This document shows, one piece after another, positions 1 through 5,740 of a stretch of DNA of 5,791 nt. The DNA is taken from assembly GCA_043745295.1 (NCBI GenBank), contig JAYTTN010000374.1:1-5791 (forward strand), in the 5' to 3' direction. This DNA comes from JALHQU01 sp043745295. Lineage in GTDB: Bacteria > Planctomycetota > Planctomycetia > Gemmatales > Gemmataceae. Under the pieces are notes generated by a model. It made no database searches. It saw only the letters and a program-made list of their open reading frames with translations, and had not been told where the DNA came from. The translations under genes were made by a program, and so were the position numbers. Each line of letters starts with the position of its first letter. Within the stretch, counting starts at the first letter, position 1.

Positions 1-103
1 ACAACAAAAGCTCCAGAAACCCGCGCAATCTATCACAATAACGGACCTTGCGCAGGTTCTCGCCCGCCCTCAACACTCCGCCGCCGAACTTGTTATTAGA
101 TTG

Positions 104-131
104 CGCCGCAGGTCGGCCACGACCTGCGGCG
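104..131. repeat. Inverted repeat A, 12-bp stem and 4-nt loop
   Basis: Positions 104-115 are the exact reverse complement of 120-131, with the loop GCCA between them. The right arm lies inside the left arm of the larger inverted repeat at 122-173, so the two hairpins cannot form on one strand at the same time. An outer 7-bp complementarity, 99-105 (GATTGCG) with 179-185 (CGCAATC), encloses the whole set. No T-run follows on either strand, so a terminator role is not supported. The function is unknown. Confidence 0.85.
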
Positions 132-173
132 TACACTGCCGGAGTTCACACTCCGGCAGTGTACGCCGCAGGT
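122..173. repeat. Inverted repeat B, perfect 24-bp arms and 4-nt spacer
   Basis: Positions 122-145 are the exact reverse complement of 150-173, with spacer TCAC at 146-149. The motif CGCCGCAGGT or its complement occurs three times (104-113, 122-131, 164-173), so the middle copy can pair with either neighbour. The element lies just past the 3' end of the integrase remnant at 221-313. I see no canonical integron attC core (GTTRRRY/RYYYAAC). It could be a REP-like or MITE-like dispersed repeat, a cruciform, or the remains of a recombination site. The structure is certain and the role is not known. Confidence 0.9.
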
Positions 174-220
174 TGACCCGCAATCAAGTCCAAAATCAAC
201 CGCGCGCGGAAGATTTTTTC

Positions 221-313
221 TCACGGCTCATCCAGCGGGCTTCGTACCGCCCGGCCACCGTTGTTCAGCACGTGCGTGTCGATCATCGTCGTCCGCACGT
301 CGTCGTGGCCCAA
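221..313 (-). pseudogene. Integron-integrase-like tyrosine recombinase, C-terminal remnant
   Basis: Reading the minus strand down to the TGA at 223-221 gives LGHDDVRTTMIDTHVLN followed by NGGRAVRSPLDEP and a stop. This is the characteristic C-terminus of the IntI/phage-integrase family (LGHxDVxTTMIYTHVLNxGGxxVRSP), including the LGH box. Only about 31 of the family's usual 300-plus residues remain. The residue at the position of the catalytic Tyr nucleophile is Asp (GAC, + strand 278-280), one base from TAC. Upstream of the Leu codon at 311-313 the frame continues but no longer resembles an integrase. The rest of the core-binding and catalytic domains is absent from the window. It is a dead fragment of a mobile-element recombinase. 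Family assignment is firm from the motif, although no search was run. Confidence 0.85.
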
Positions 314-799
314 CGTCCACGTCACCGGCCTGGGGGTGAAAGCCGGGACGACGGATCAGTTCGTGCCGAAGGTGTTCCTGTTCGACCCGCCGGGCGCGCG
401 GACGCTGCCGTCCGTGCTGACGACCGCCTACCAGGGGGTGCCGGTCGAGTCCGAGTACCTGCCCATCCAGTTCGCCTACGGCAAGAAGAAGGGCTCCGGC
501 CCGCAGGCGACCACCCCGGCGGACCACCAGAAGCGGCACCGGCCGGTGCCGGCCGGCGTCGAGATCGGGCCGAGAAACTGGTCGCGGCGACCGACGCCCT
601 TCGACACCCGCTGGTTCAAGAGTGCGGACTGACCACCACGGCCGATGGCCGGTGGGCCGTCTCCGTCACGGTGCCGAAGAACGCGACAGTGCCGATCCCG
701 GGCGTGGAACGGCAGGCCCAGGGGTACCCGGTGGTGTACGAAGCGGTCCCGGACGAACCGGTGCGGGCCGGCCCCGCCTATCCGAAAGGGCGGAAGTAG
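306..799 (+). pseudogene. Frameshifted remnant, NAL1-like peptidase N-terminus joined to a similar fold
   Basis: From about 306 to 569 one frame reads WPNVHVTGLGVKAG, then TTDQFVPKVFLFDP, GVPVESEYLPIQF and RHRPVPAGVEIG. This pattern (V.GLGVK, a V.VF strand, LPxx..GVPV, then RPVPxGVxIG) recalls the region before the catalytic domain of NAL1-like trypsin-fold peptidases. At about 567-572 the sense moves to the next frame, which reads AEKLVAATDALRHPLVQECG, then DGRWAVSVTVPK, GYPVVYEAVPDEP and the TAG at 797-799. One inserted base there would join them. The second part has no ATG, GTG or TTG in frame between about 359 and 577, so it cannot start alone. The two halves resemble each other, so this may be one frameshifted gene or two fused fragments. 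The peptidase link is tentative. The left end overlaps the integrase remnant, which marks a rearrangement junction. Confidence 0.6.
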
Positions 800-802
800 T
801 TG

Positions 803-1657
803 TCATTCAGGCGACCCCCGCACCGCCTGCCACACTTTCACCGCGTCGCGGTGCGGGGCCACGTCGTGGACCCGCAGCACCTGCGCGGCACCCGCCGCCA
901 GCGCGAAGCACGACACCGCCAACGTGCCGGGCATCCGGTCGGGGCGTTCGCGGCCGGTGAGTTGGCCGAGGAACCCCTTGCGGGACACGCCGAGGCAGAC
1001 GGGCCGGCCGTGCCGCCGGTGCGTGCCGAGATGCCGGAGCTGCGCGAGGGTGTGGTCGAGCGTCTTGCCGAAGCCGATGCCGGGGTCGAGGCAGATCGTT
1101 TCGGGGTCGAGACCGGCGGCGGTGAGGGCGGCGATCCGCTCGGCAAAGAAGGCGTCCACCTCGGCCACCACGTCCGCGTAAGTCGGGTTCGCCTGCATGG
1201 TCAGCGGCGTACCCGCCATGTGCATGACCACCAGCCCGGCACCGAACCTCTTCGCCGCCGCGATCATGGCCGGGTCGCGGAAGCCGGCCACGTCGTTGAC
1301 GATGCTCGCGCCGGCGTCCAGGCAGGCGCGGGCGACCTCGGCCTTCATCGTGTCGATCGATACGGGGACGGCCGTCCGCTTCGCCAACTCCGCGACCACC
1401 GGCAGCACGCGGCGCAGCTCCTCGTCGGCCGGAACGGGGGTGGCGTTCGGCCGGGTCGATTCGCCACCCACGTCGAGGATGTCCGCCCCGTCTTGCACCA
1501 ATCGCAGGGCGTGATCGACGGCCGCCGACGGGTCGAGGAACTTCCCGCCGTCCGAGAAGCTGTCGGGCGTGACGTTGACGATGCCCATCACCAGCGGCCG
1601 CGCGGCGAGGTCGAACCGGTGCGTCCGGCAGTACCAATGGAGGGCGGGTGAGGGCAT
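803..1657 (-). CDS. folP: Dihydropteroate synthase
   Basis: This 284-residue protein condenses 6-hydroxymethyl-7,8-dihydropterin pyrophosphate with p-aminobenzoate to give 7,8-dihydropteroate, a cytoplasmic step of folate synthesis and the sulfonamide target. It is a TIM-barrel protein of normal family length. Both family signatures are present: GIVNVTPDSFSDGG (residues 25-38) and DVGGESTRP (62-70). Further ligand-site motifs are SIDT (100-103), NDV (121-123), DPGIGFGK (191-198), SRKGF (225-229) and RVHD (262-265). No key residue appears missing, so it should be active. I chose the ATG at 1657-1655; the GTG one codon upstream would add one residue. It is the last gene of a four-gene minus-strand operon. 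Its start originally overlapped the upstream stop as TGATG, but a 28-bp tandem duplication now separates them. No clear Shine-Dalgarno site precedes it. It ends 3 nt from the stop of the converging plus-strand remnant. Confidence 0.97.
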   Translation of the reverse strand: MPSPALHWYCRTHRFDLAARPLVMGIVNVTPDSFSDGGKFLDPSAAVDHALRLVQDGADILDVGGESTRPNATPVPADEELRRVLPVVAELAKRTAVPVSIDTMKAEVARACLDAGASIVNDVAGFRDPAMIAAAKRFGAGLVVMHMAGTPLTMQANPTYADVVAEVDAFFAERIAALTAAGLDPETICLDPGIGFGKTLDHTLAQLRHLGTHRRHGRPVCLGVSRKGFLGQLTGRERPDRMPGTLAVSCFALAAGAAQVLRVHDVAPHRDAVKVWQAVRGSPE

Positions 1658-1706
1658 CACAGCGGCAGTTCGTCCAGTAGGGCATCACAGCGGCAGTTCG
1701 TCCAGT
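1651..1706. repeat. Perfect 28-bp tandem duplication at a gene junction
   Basis: Positions 1651-1678 and 1679-1706 are identical over all 28 bases. Each copy, read on the minus strand, encodes the final LDELPL and stop of the upstream gene plus an ATG in the arrangement CTGTGATGCCC. The upstream gene stops in the copy at 1679-1706. folP starts from the ATG in the copy at 1651-1678. Because 28 is not a multiple of three, the ATG of the first-transcribed copy (1684-1682) is out of frame with folP and opens a long shadow frame. The perfect identity suggests a recent event. Confidence 0.97.
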
Positions 1707-2533
1707 GAAGAGATCGTTGCCGCCGCACAGATGGCGGCGCGAAGCGTGGGGAGGTCCGTGGTCGAGTTGATCCGCTGCTTGAGTTCGAGCGGCAACGGGC
1801 CGAATCGACTACGGAGAACATCCTCCAAGTCCTCCTGCTTGCTCTCGATCCGCCCTTCGCGGAGGACGGCTTGGTAGGTCGTGGATTCCTTCATGCCTCG
1901 TGCCCTCATGAACGCCTGTTGGATACGCTCTTCATTGTACCGCAAGCCGAGGAGGAAGTACCCCGAAGTCATGACCAGCTTTCGAGTGCCTTCGCGCACC
2001 CGTTCGGCGTGCAGGCGCGCGTCGATGCGGTCCACCACCTCGCCGAGGCGGAGTTCGGCGTCGTCGGTCAGCAGCGCCAGCGGCAGCGTGCCGATCTCGC
2101 CCGCCAGCAGTTCGTCGGCGGACAGCTCCCACACGCGGACGACCAGATACTTGAACCAGTTGGATTCGCTGCCGTCGGCGTGGTGGCGGAACAGTTCGCC
2201 GTCGAACACCGGCCGGTTCGCCTCCCGGCGGAGGAGCAGCAGAACCGTGTGGACGTGTTCGGCGTGGCGGTGCAGCAGCACGTTGTACTCGTGCAGCCGC
2301 TGGAGCAGGTCGCCGTCCCAATTGGCCTGCGGCTCGATGTGGAGGAGGCCGAGGCGCGGGGGGTCGAGTCGGAACACCCGATCCGCCAGCAACTGAACCG
2401 TGGACAGTTCCGCCCGGAACGGGGTGGCGCGGACGCCGGCGGGCAGGTTCAGCGCCGGGGCCAGCCAGCCGACCCAATCCGCGCCGAACTCGTCCACGAG
2501 TTCCTTCAGCGTGGTGTCGAACGGTGCGGACAT
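1685..2533 (-). CDS. PD-(D/E)xK (Rpn-like) protein with DUF4351-like C-terminus
   Basis: This 282-residue protein resembles the Rpn-type recombination-promoting nuclease/putative transposase group. The N-terminal half shows a degenerate PD-(D/E)xK pattern: an acidic strand around ADRVFRLD (residues 50-57), then LLHIEPQ (64-70) with the E-x-Q typical of the group, followed by a helix and the hydrophobic strand VHTVLLLLRR (94-103). The tail LRSRFGPLPLELKQRI (240-255) to SSLDELPL looks like a DUF4351 domain. Nuclease activity is inferred and the active-site set is only partly recognisable. I chose the ATG at 2533-2531 because it lies 4 nt after the upstream stop (TGACACCATG); an ATG 54 nt further up would overlap that gene. 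A weak AAGAAG lies upstream. Members are usually multicopy and of unclear cellular role. Its position just before folP is probably co-transcription without a functional link. Confidence 0.75.
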   Translation of the reverse strand: MSAPFDTTLKELVDEFGADWVGWLAPALNLPAGVRATPFRAELSTVQLLADRVFRLDPPRLGLLHIEPQANWDGDLLQRLHEYNVLLHRHAEHVHTVLLLLRREANRPVFDGELFRHHADGSESNWFKYLVVRVWELSADELLAGEIGTLPLALLTDDAELRLGEVVDRIDARLHAERVREGTRKLVMTSGYFLLGLRYNEERIQQAFMRARGMKESTTYQAVLREGRIESKQEDLEDVLRSRFGPLPLELKQRINSTTDLPTLRAAICAAATISSLDELPL

Positions 2534-2537
2534 GGTG

Positions 2538-3431
2538 TCACTTCTTTGGGGTGTCGCGGTGGACGGCGTGGCAACTGGCGCACGCATTCGCGGAGCGATG
2601 GAAGGCGACTTCGGCGGCGGTGCCGTCCTTCGCCCGGAGCGCCAACTCCAGCGCGGTCGCGGCCGCTTCGGCGTCGGCGAACGGCATTCCCTTCGCCGAC
2701 GGCAGCCGGGCGACCTCGCGGTAATGCTCGACCAGTTGTCGCGCCTCGTGCGGCGGGTCGATGTCGGGGTGATCCTGCGGCGTCGCCCAGCCGGCGGCCT
2801 TGACCAGCTTCAAGTGATCCCACCGCTCGTCGATGGCCACCATGCGCTTCGCCAGGTCCGGAACCACGGCCGTCTTCGGGAAGTCGCTCGACGCGCGGTC
2901 CAGTTCCTCCGCCGTCGGCCGAGTCAGCGTCTTCGGCAACCCCACGAGTCCCGTGTACTTCGGGTCGGTGCCGGCCTCCCTCATCAGCTCGTCCGCGTCG
3001 GCCGGTGCGAAGTTCGGATCGAGGATGAGTTGAATGGCGGCACAGGCGGCCGGACCGCGGTGCTTGCCGTGGTGGCAGTGGACGTACACCGGGCCGGGCA
3101 GGTCGCGGACGGCCTTCGCCAGTCGCAGCGCCTGCCCGCGCGGGATGCCGTCGTACCCGACGGGCAGGTGGACGTACCGCAGCCCGTGCGTCTCGGCCTC
3201 GGCCACGTCCGGCGTCGCCCCGTCCACGGAGATGACGGTCTTCACGCCGAGGGCTTTCAGAAACGCGAACCCGTTCGGACCGTCCGGCGAACTGCCGCTG
3301 AACAGCCCGTCCGACACGCGGAAAACGTTGTGCAGTCCGTCGGCGGCGACGGCGCGCGGCAGCGGCGGCGCGGACGGCTCACCCCGCCCGCACCCGACCA
3401 CCGCCAGGAGCAGAGGGACGAGCGGCTTCAC
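2538..3431 (-). CDS. Lipoprotein with Cys-based phosphatase domain and C-terminal cytochrome c motif
   Basis: This is a 297-residue protein. Residues 1-14 (MKPLVPLLLAVVGC) form a lipoprotein signal with lipobox VVGC and Cys14 as the acylation site, so it should sit on the periplasmic side of a membrane. Residues about 34-135 form a dual-specificity-phosphatase-like domain with strand VKTVISVDG (63-71), possible general acid Asp94 in VGYDGIP, and the P-loop HCHHGKHRGP (118-127), which fits HCx5R with Cys119 and Arg125. The C-terminal ~100 residues are helical and end in CASCHAVHR (284-292), a CxxCH haem site placed as in cytochrome c'-like proteins. A phosphatase fused to a haem domain suggests redox-linked control, but this is inference and the substrate is unknown. 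The GTG start (3431-3429) overlaps the upstream stop as GTGA, indicating translational coupling. The next gene follows after 4 nt. Confidence 0.8.
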   Translation of the reverse strand: MKPLVPLLLAVVGCGRGEPSAPPLPRAVAADGLHNVFRVSDGLFSGSSPDGPNGFAFLKALGVKTVISVDGATPDVAEAETHGLRYVHLPVGYDGIPRGQALRLAKAVRDLPGPVYVHCHHGKHRGPAACAAIQLILDPNFAPADADELMREAGTDPKYTGLVGLPKTLTRPTAEELDRASSDFPKTAVVPDLAKRMVAIDERWDHLKLVKAAGWATPQDHPDIDPPHEARQLVEHYREVARLPSAKGMPFADAEAAATALELALRAKDGTAAEVAFHRSANACASCHAVHRDTPKK

Positions 3432-3745
3432 AGGTCGAGGGTCACGGCGGCGGCGGGCATCTTGGCCAGGATGTCGGCGAACTCGCCCTCGGTGTACGCC
3501 CGCATCAGGCAGGTGCGGACGTACCCCTTCTTGGCCAGGTGGGTGGTGACGGCGATCACCTTCTCCTCGTCGTCGGACACCAGCGTCAGCACGCCGTCGT
3601 ACTCGCCGAGGGTCCACAGCTGGCTCTCCACCATCACCCCCAGGGCGGCGGCGGTGGACTGGAAGTCGGCCGCGCGGGCGACCGTGTTCTGGATCTGCGA
3701 GATGCCGATCTCGGTGTACTTCACCATCAGGATGTAGCGGACCAT
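3428..3745 (-). CDS. GYD domain protein
   Basis: This small soluble protein of 105 residues matches the GYD family (ferredoxin-like alpha/beta fold). It begins with strand MVRYILMVKYTEIGI, followed by a helix, then LGVMVESQLWTLGEYDGVL with the family's G-x-YD motif at residues 48-50 (GEYD, 47-50), then DDEEKVIAVTTHLAKKGYVRT and a C-terminal helix, as expected for its full length. No catalytic function is established for the family and I do not propose one. The start at ATG 3745-3743 has a GAGG at 3758-3755 about nine bases upstream; an internal Met at residue 7 is less likely. It is the first gene of the minus-strand operon, so the operon promoter should lie in 3746-3938. Its TGA overlaps the start of the phosphatase-cytochrome gene by 4 nt. 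Confidence 0.88.
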   Translation of the reverse strand: MVRYILMVKYTEIGISQIQNTVARAADFQSTAAALGVMVESQLWTLGEYDGVLTLVSDDEEKVIAVTTHLAKKGYVRTCLMRAYTEGEFADILAKMPAAAVTLDL

Positions 3746-3809
3746 CGGGGGCGGCCTCGGTGGGAGTGCGGGGATCGGCGGTGACGGCGGGCCGGTCGGC
3801 GGCCGTCGC

Positions 3810-3837
3810 AGTCCTGTTGTAGGACTCCGGACCGGAG
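3810..3837. promoter_or_regulatory. Two overlapping inverted repeats in the divergent control region
   Basis: AGTCCT (3810-3815) pairs with AGGACT (3821-3826) across a 5-nt loop. CTCCGG (3825-3830) pairs with CCGGAG (3832-3837) across a single A. They lie between the divergent GYD operon and the kinase gene, where an operator is plausible. No -35/-10 pair convincingly matches consensus nearby, so the regulatory role is a guess. Confidence 0.35.
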
Positions 3838-3857
3838 CGGCGGTCGGTGCCGACCCC

Positions 3858-3884
3858 TGAATCGGGCGTTCGCCCGTCCATTCA
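3858..3884. promoter_or_regulatory. Imperfect inverted repeat upstream of the kinase gene
   Basis: CGGGC (3863-3867) pairs with GCCCG (3872-3876) across GTTC. TGAAT (3858-3862) pairs with ATTCA (3880-3884), leaving a 3-nt bulge (3877-3879) on one side. The element ends 54 nt before the kinase ATG, within normal operator or 5'-UTR distance. A weak -10-like TATTCT follows at 3890-3895 with no good -35. This is a candidate operator or mRNA hairpin only. Confidence 0.35.
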
Positions 3885-3927
3885 GTTCGTATTCTAGTCG
3901 GCGTGACACGACGCGCACGCGGCCCGC

Positions 3928-3932
3928 GAGGT
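3928..3932 (+). promoter_or_regulatory. Ribosome binding site of the kinase gene
   Basis: GAGGT at 3928-3932 lies 6 nt before the ATG at 3939. It decides the start: the in-frame GTG at 3903 has no comparable site and would add only 12 arginine-rich residues. Confidence 0.7.
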
Positions 3933-3938
3933 GGACGC

Positions 3939-5591
3939 ATGTCGGAAACCCGCCGCCAGATCGGCAACCCCCCATCCCTCGACGGGTCGGACACTCCCCG
4001 CCCCGCCGTCCGGTCGGTCGGGTTCGAGGCCGGCACGCGCGTCGGCGAGTACCGCGTCCTCCGGCCCCTCGGGCAGGGCGGCATGGGGTGCGTGTACGAG
4101 GCGCTCGACACGGAACTCGGCCGGACGGTCGCGCTCAAGTCCCTCCTGCCCGGCGCGGCCGTGGACGCGGCCAACCGCGAGCGGATGGTCGTCGAGGCCC
4201 GCGCGCTGGCGGCCGTGTGCAACGATCACGTCGTGACGGTCTATCGGGTCGGCGTCCACGACGGCATCCCCTACCTGGTCATGGAGCTGCTGGCCGGCGA
4301 ATCGCTCGCCGTCGCTCTGGATCGAGGCCTGCTGCCGTTCCATCAGGTGCTGAAGATAGGCCGCGAATTGGCGAACGGCCTGTCGGCCGCGCACCGGGCC
4401 GGTATCGTCCACCGCGACGTGAAGCCGGACAACGTCATCCTGGATGTCCGGCAGGGCCGCGCGGTGCTGGTGGATTTCGGCCTCGCCAGCGCGCCGGACG
4501 GCGGCGGGCCGGTCGGCACGCCGGGCTACATGGCCCCGGAGCAACTCCGGGGGGAACCGCTCGACGGGCGAACCGATTTGTTCGCGCTGGGGGCCGTCTT
4601 GTACCGCGCGTGTACCGGCGCGCTGCCGGTCGCCGTCGGGTCGATTTCCGACTGGCAGGACGAGTTGCTGTCGCCGTCCCGCCCGACGCCGCCGGACCAG
4701 GTGAACCCGGCCGTCCCGCCGCCGCTCGCCCGCCTGATCGACCGGCTGCTGGCCAAGAATCCGGCCGACCGGCCCGCGACGGCGGCCGAAGTGGAAGGCG
4801 CGTTGCGGGACATCCTGCTTCGCGCCGCAGACCGTTCGCCCATCGCGCCAGCCCCGCCTGCCTCGTCTCGCCGACGGCGATTCGCCGCGGTCGCCGCCGT
4901 CGTGGCGGTCGCCGCCACGGGGGTGGTCCTGGCGGTCGCCCTCGGCGGCGGTACTCCCGCGCCCGACCCGCGCCCCACCGAGCCGCCCGCTGCCGAGCCG
5001 CCGCCGATCCGGTTTCCGGACGGCCGAGTGATGGCCGACTGGCGCGCCCTGGGCGGGCGGAGCGATGCGTGGTCGATGACGGACGATGAAGTGCTGACCG
5101 GCACGCCGAAGGGCGAGGACCAGGTCGTCTTCACGAACCGGGACTACGCCGACTTCGTCCTCGAATTCGAGTTCCGCTGGGCGGGGAAAGGCGGGCACAC
5201 CGGCGTCCTGCTGCGGGCGAAGGAGGAGGGGCCGGGCCGCCTCACCTGCCTCATGCTGGACATCGCCGACGACGAGCATTACGCCGAGGTCCACGGCCGG
5301 CCGCTCGGCAAACAGTACACCTCCGGCGGCCTGTTCCAGTTCCCCAAGCCGGAGCAGGTGCCGAACAAGCCCGTCGGCGAGTGGAACCAGGTTCGGGTGG
5401 AGGCGGCCAAGTTCCGCGTGACGGTGGACTGGAACGGGGTGCGGACGTTCGACCAGAACCTGGTCGATCCGGCGCACGGGGCGAAGGTGCTGCCGGCCCT
5501 GGCCCGCCCGGCCGGGGCCATCGGCCTGATGGCGCGGGGGCATCAGGCCATCCAGTTCCGGCACTTCACGATCATCGAGATCCGCGACTGA
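3939..5591 (+). CDS. Transmembrane Ser/Thr protein kinase with extracytoplasmic DUF1080 domain
   Basis: This 550-residue protein has a Hanks-type kinase domain at about residues 38-295. It shows the Gly loop LGQGGMGCVY (44-53), catalytic Lys67 in VALK, helix-C Glu86, HRDVKPDN (158-165), DFG (179-181), GTPGYMAPE (193-201) and DRP (277-279). All catalytic residues are present. The DFG-to-APE stretch is only 23 residues, shorter than usual, and offers few phosphorylatable positions. A charged stop RRRR (311-314) precedes a single membrane helix at about 315-336, then a Pro-rich linker. Residues about 358-549 match DUF1080 (PF06439, 3-keto-disaccharide hydrolase-like, a jelly-roll fold), with GRVMADWRALGG, LEFEFRW, GGHTGVLLRAK and a final IQFRHFTIIEI. 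The expected topology is kinase inside and DUF1080 outside. A sugar- or glycan-sensing receptor kinase is an inference. The gene is monocistronic here, divergent from the GYD operon, and followed by a hairpin. Confidence 0.93.
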   Translation: MSETRRQIGNPPSLDGSDTPRPAVRSVGFEAGTRVGEYRVLRPLGQGGMGCVYEALDTELGRTVALKSLLPGAAVDAANRERMVVEARALAAVCNDHVVTVYRVGVHDGIPYLVMELLAGESLAVALDRGLLPFHQVLKIGRELANGLSAAHRAGIVHRDVKPDNVILDVRQGRAVLVDFGLASAPDGGGPVGTPGYMAPEQLRGEPLDGRTDLFALGAVLYRACTGALPVAVGSISDWQDELLSPSRPTPPDQVNPAVPPPLARLIDRLLAKNPADRPATAAEVEGALRDILLRAADRSPIAPAPPASSRRRRFAAVAAVVAVAATGVVLAVALGGGTPAPDPRPTEPPAAEPPPIRFPDGRVMADWRALGGRSDAWSMTDDEVLTGTPKGEDQVVFTNRDYADFVLEFEFRWAGKGGHTGVLLRAKEEGPGRLTCLMLDIADDEHYAEVHGRPLGKQYTSGGLFQFPKPEQVPNKPVGEWNQVRVEAAKFRVTVDWNGVRTFDQNLVDPAHGAKVLPALARPAGAIGLMARGHQAIQFRHFTIIEIRD

Positions 5592-5619
5592 CGGCCGGCC
5601 CAGGGTGCGGCAATTGTAC

Positions 5620-5648
5620 CCGACCCCGGCCGGGCTGTCAGGGGTCGG
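5620..5648 (+). terminator. Possible terminator hairpin after the kinase gene
   Basis: CCGACCCC (5620-5627) pairs perfectly with GGGGTCGG (5641-5648) across a 13-nt loop, starting 28 nt after the kinase stop. No T-run follows, so it is not a classical intrinsic terminator. It may slow polymerase or protect the mRNA 3' end. Confidence 0.35.
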
Positions 5649-5673
5649 TGTCGGGATCAACGTCGGTCGAAGA

Positions 5674-5716
5674 CCCCACCCCCCCGGCCCCCTCCCCGTT
5701 CCGGAGAGAGAGAGGG
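5674..5716. repeat. C-rich tract followed by (GA)5 tract
   Basis: Positions 5674-5698 are almost all C, broken by one A, one T and two G. They are followed by GTTCC and then by GA repeated five times (5704-5713) ending in GGG. C-rich blocks of this type recur in planctomycete intergenic DNA. I recall the pattern but could not search for copies. It is non-coding and its function is unknown. Confidence 0.55.
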
Positions 5717-5740
5717 TTTAAGCGGGAAGCCGTGATTTGC

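Noticed and set aside
99..185. Integron attC or attI site
   Set aside because: No GTTRRRY/RYYYAAC core pair is seen, the arms are perfectly paired without the unpaired bases typical of attC, and the position is downstream of the integrase end instead of upstream of its start.
200..220. Terminator formed by CCGCGCGCGG and the following T-run (plus strand)
   Set aside because: The palindrome has no loop, and no credible plus-strand gene ends just before it.
800..1651. 283-codon open frame on the plus strand over folP
   Set aside because: It is antisense to a clear dihydropteroate synthase and rich in His/Arg/Gly with no recognisable motif.
807..1688. 293-codon minus frame starting at the decoy ATG created by the 28-bp duplication
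   Set aside because: Its product is Arg/Pro/Gly-rich frame-shadow sequence; the real folP frame is the neighbouring one. It is noted only as a possible decoy start.
2538..3881. Full 447-codon extension of the phosphatase-cytochrome frame
   Set aside because: The first 150 codons overlap the GYD gene out of frame. The GTG at 3431 gives a proper lipoprotein signal and a 4-nt coupling overlap.
3867..3895. Sigma-70 promoter for the kinase gene using TATTCT
   Set aside because: The -10 match is only four of six and no acceptable -35 lies at 16-18 nt.
3894..5660. 588-codon open frame on the minus strand opposite the kinase gene
   Set aside because: It is a high-GC shadow. The plus frame carries every kinase and DUF1080 motif, while the minus frame shows Arg/Gly/Asp-rich low-complexity sequence and no domain.
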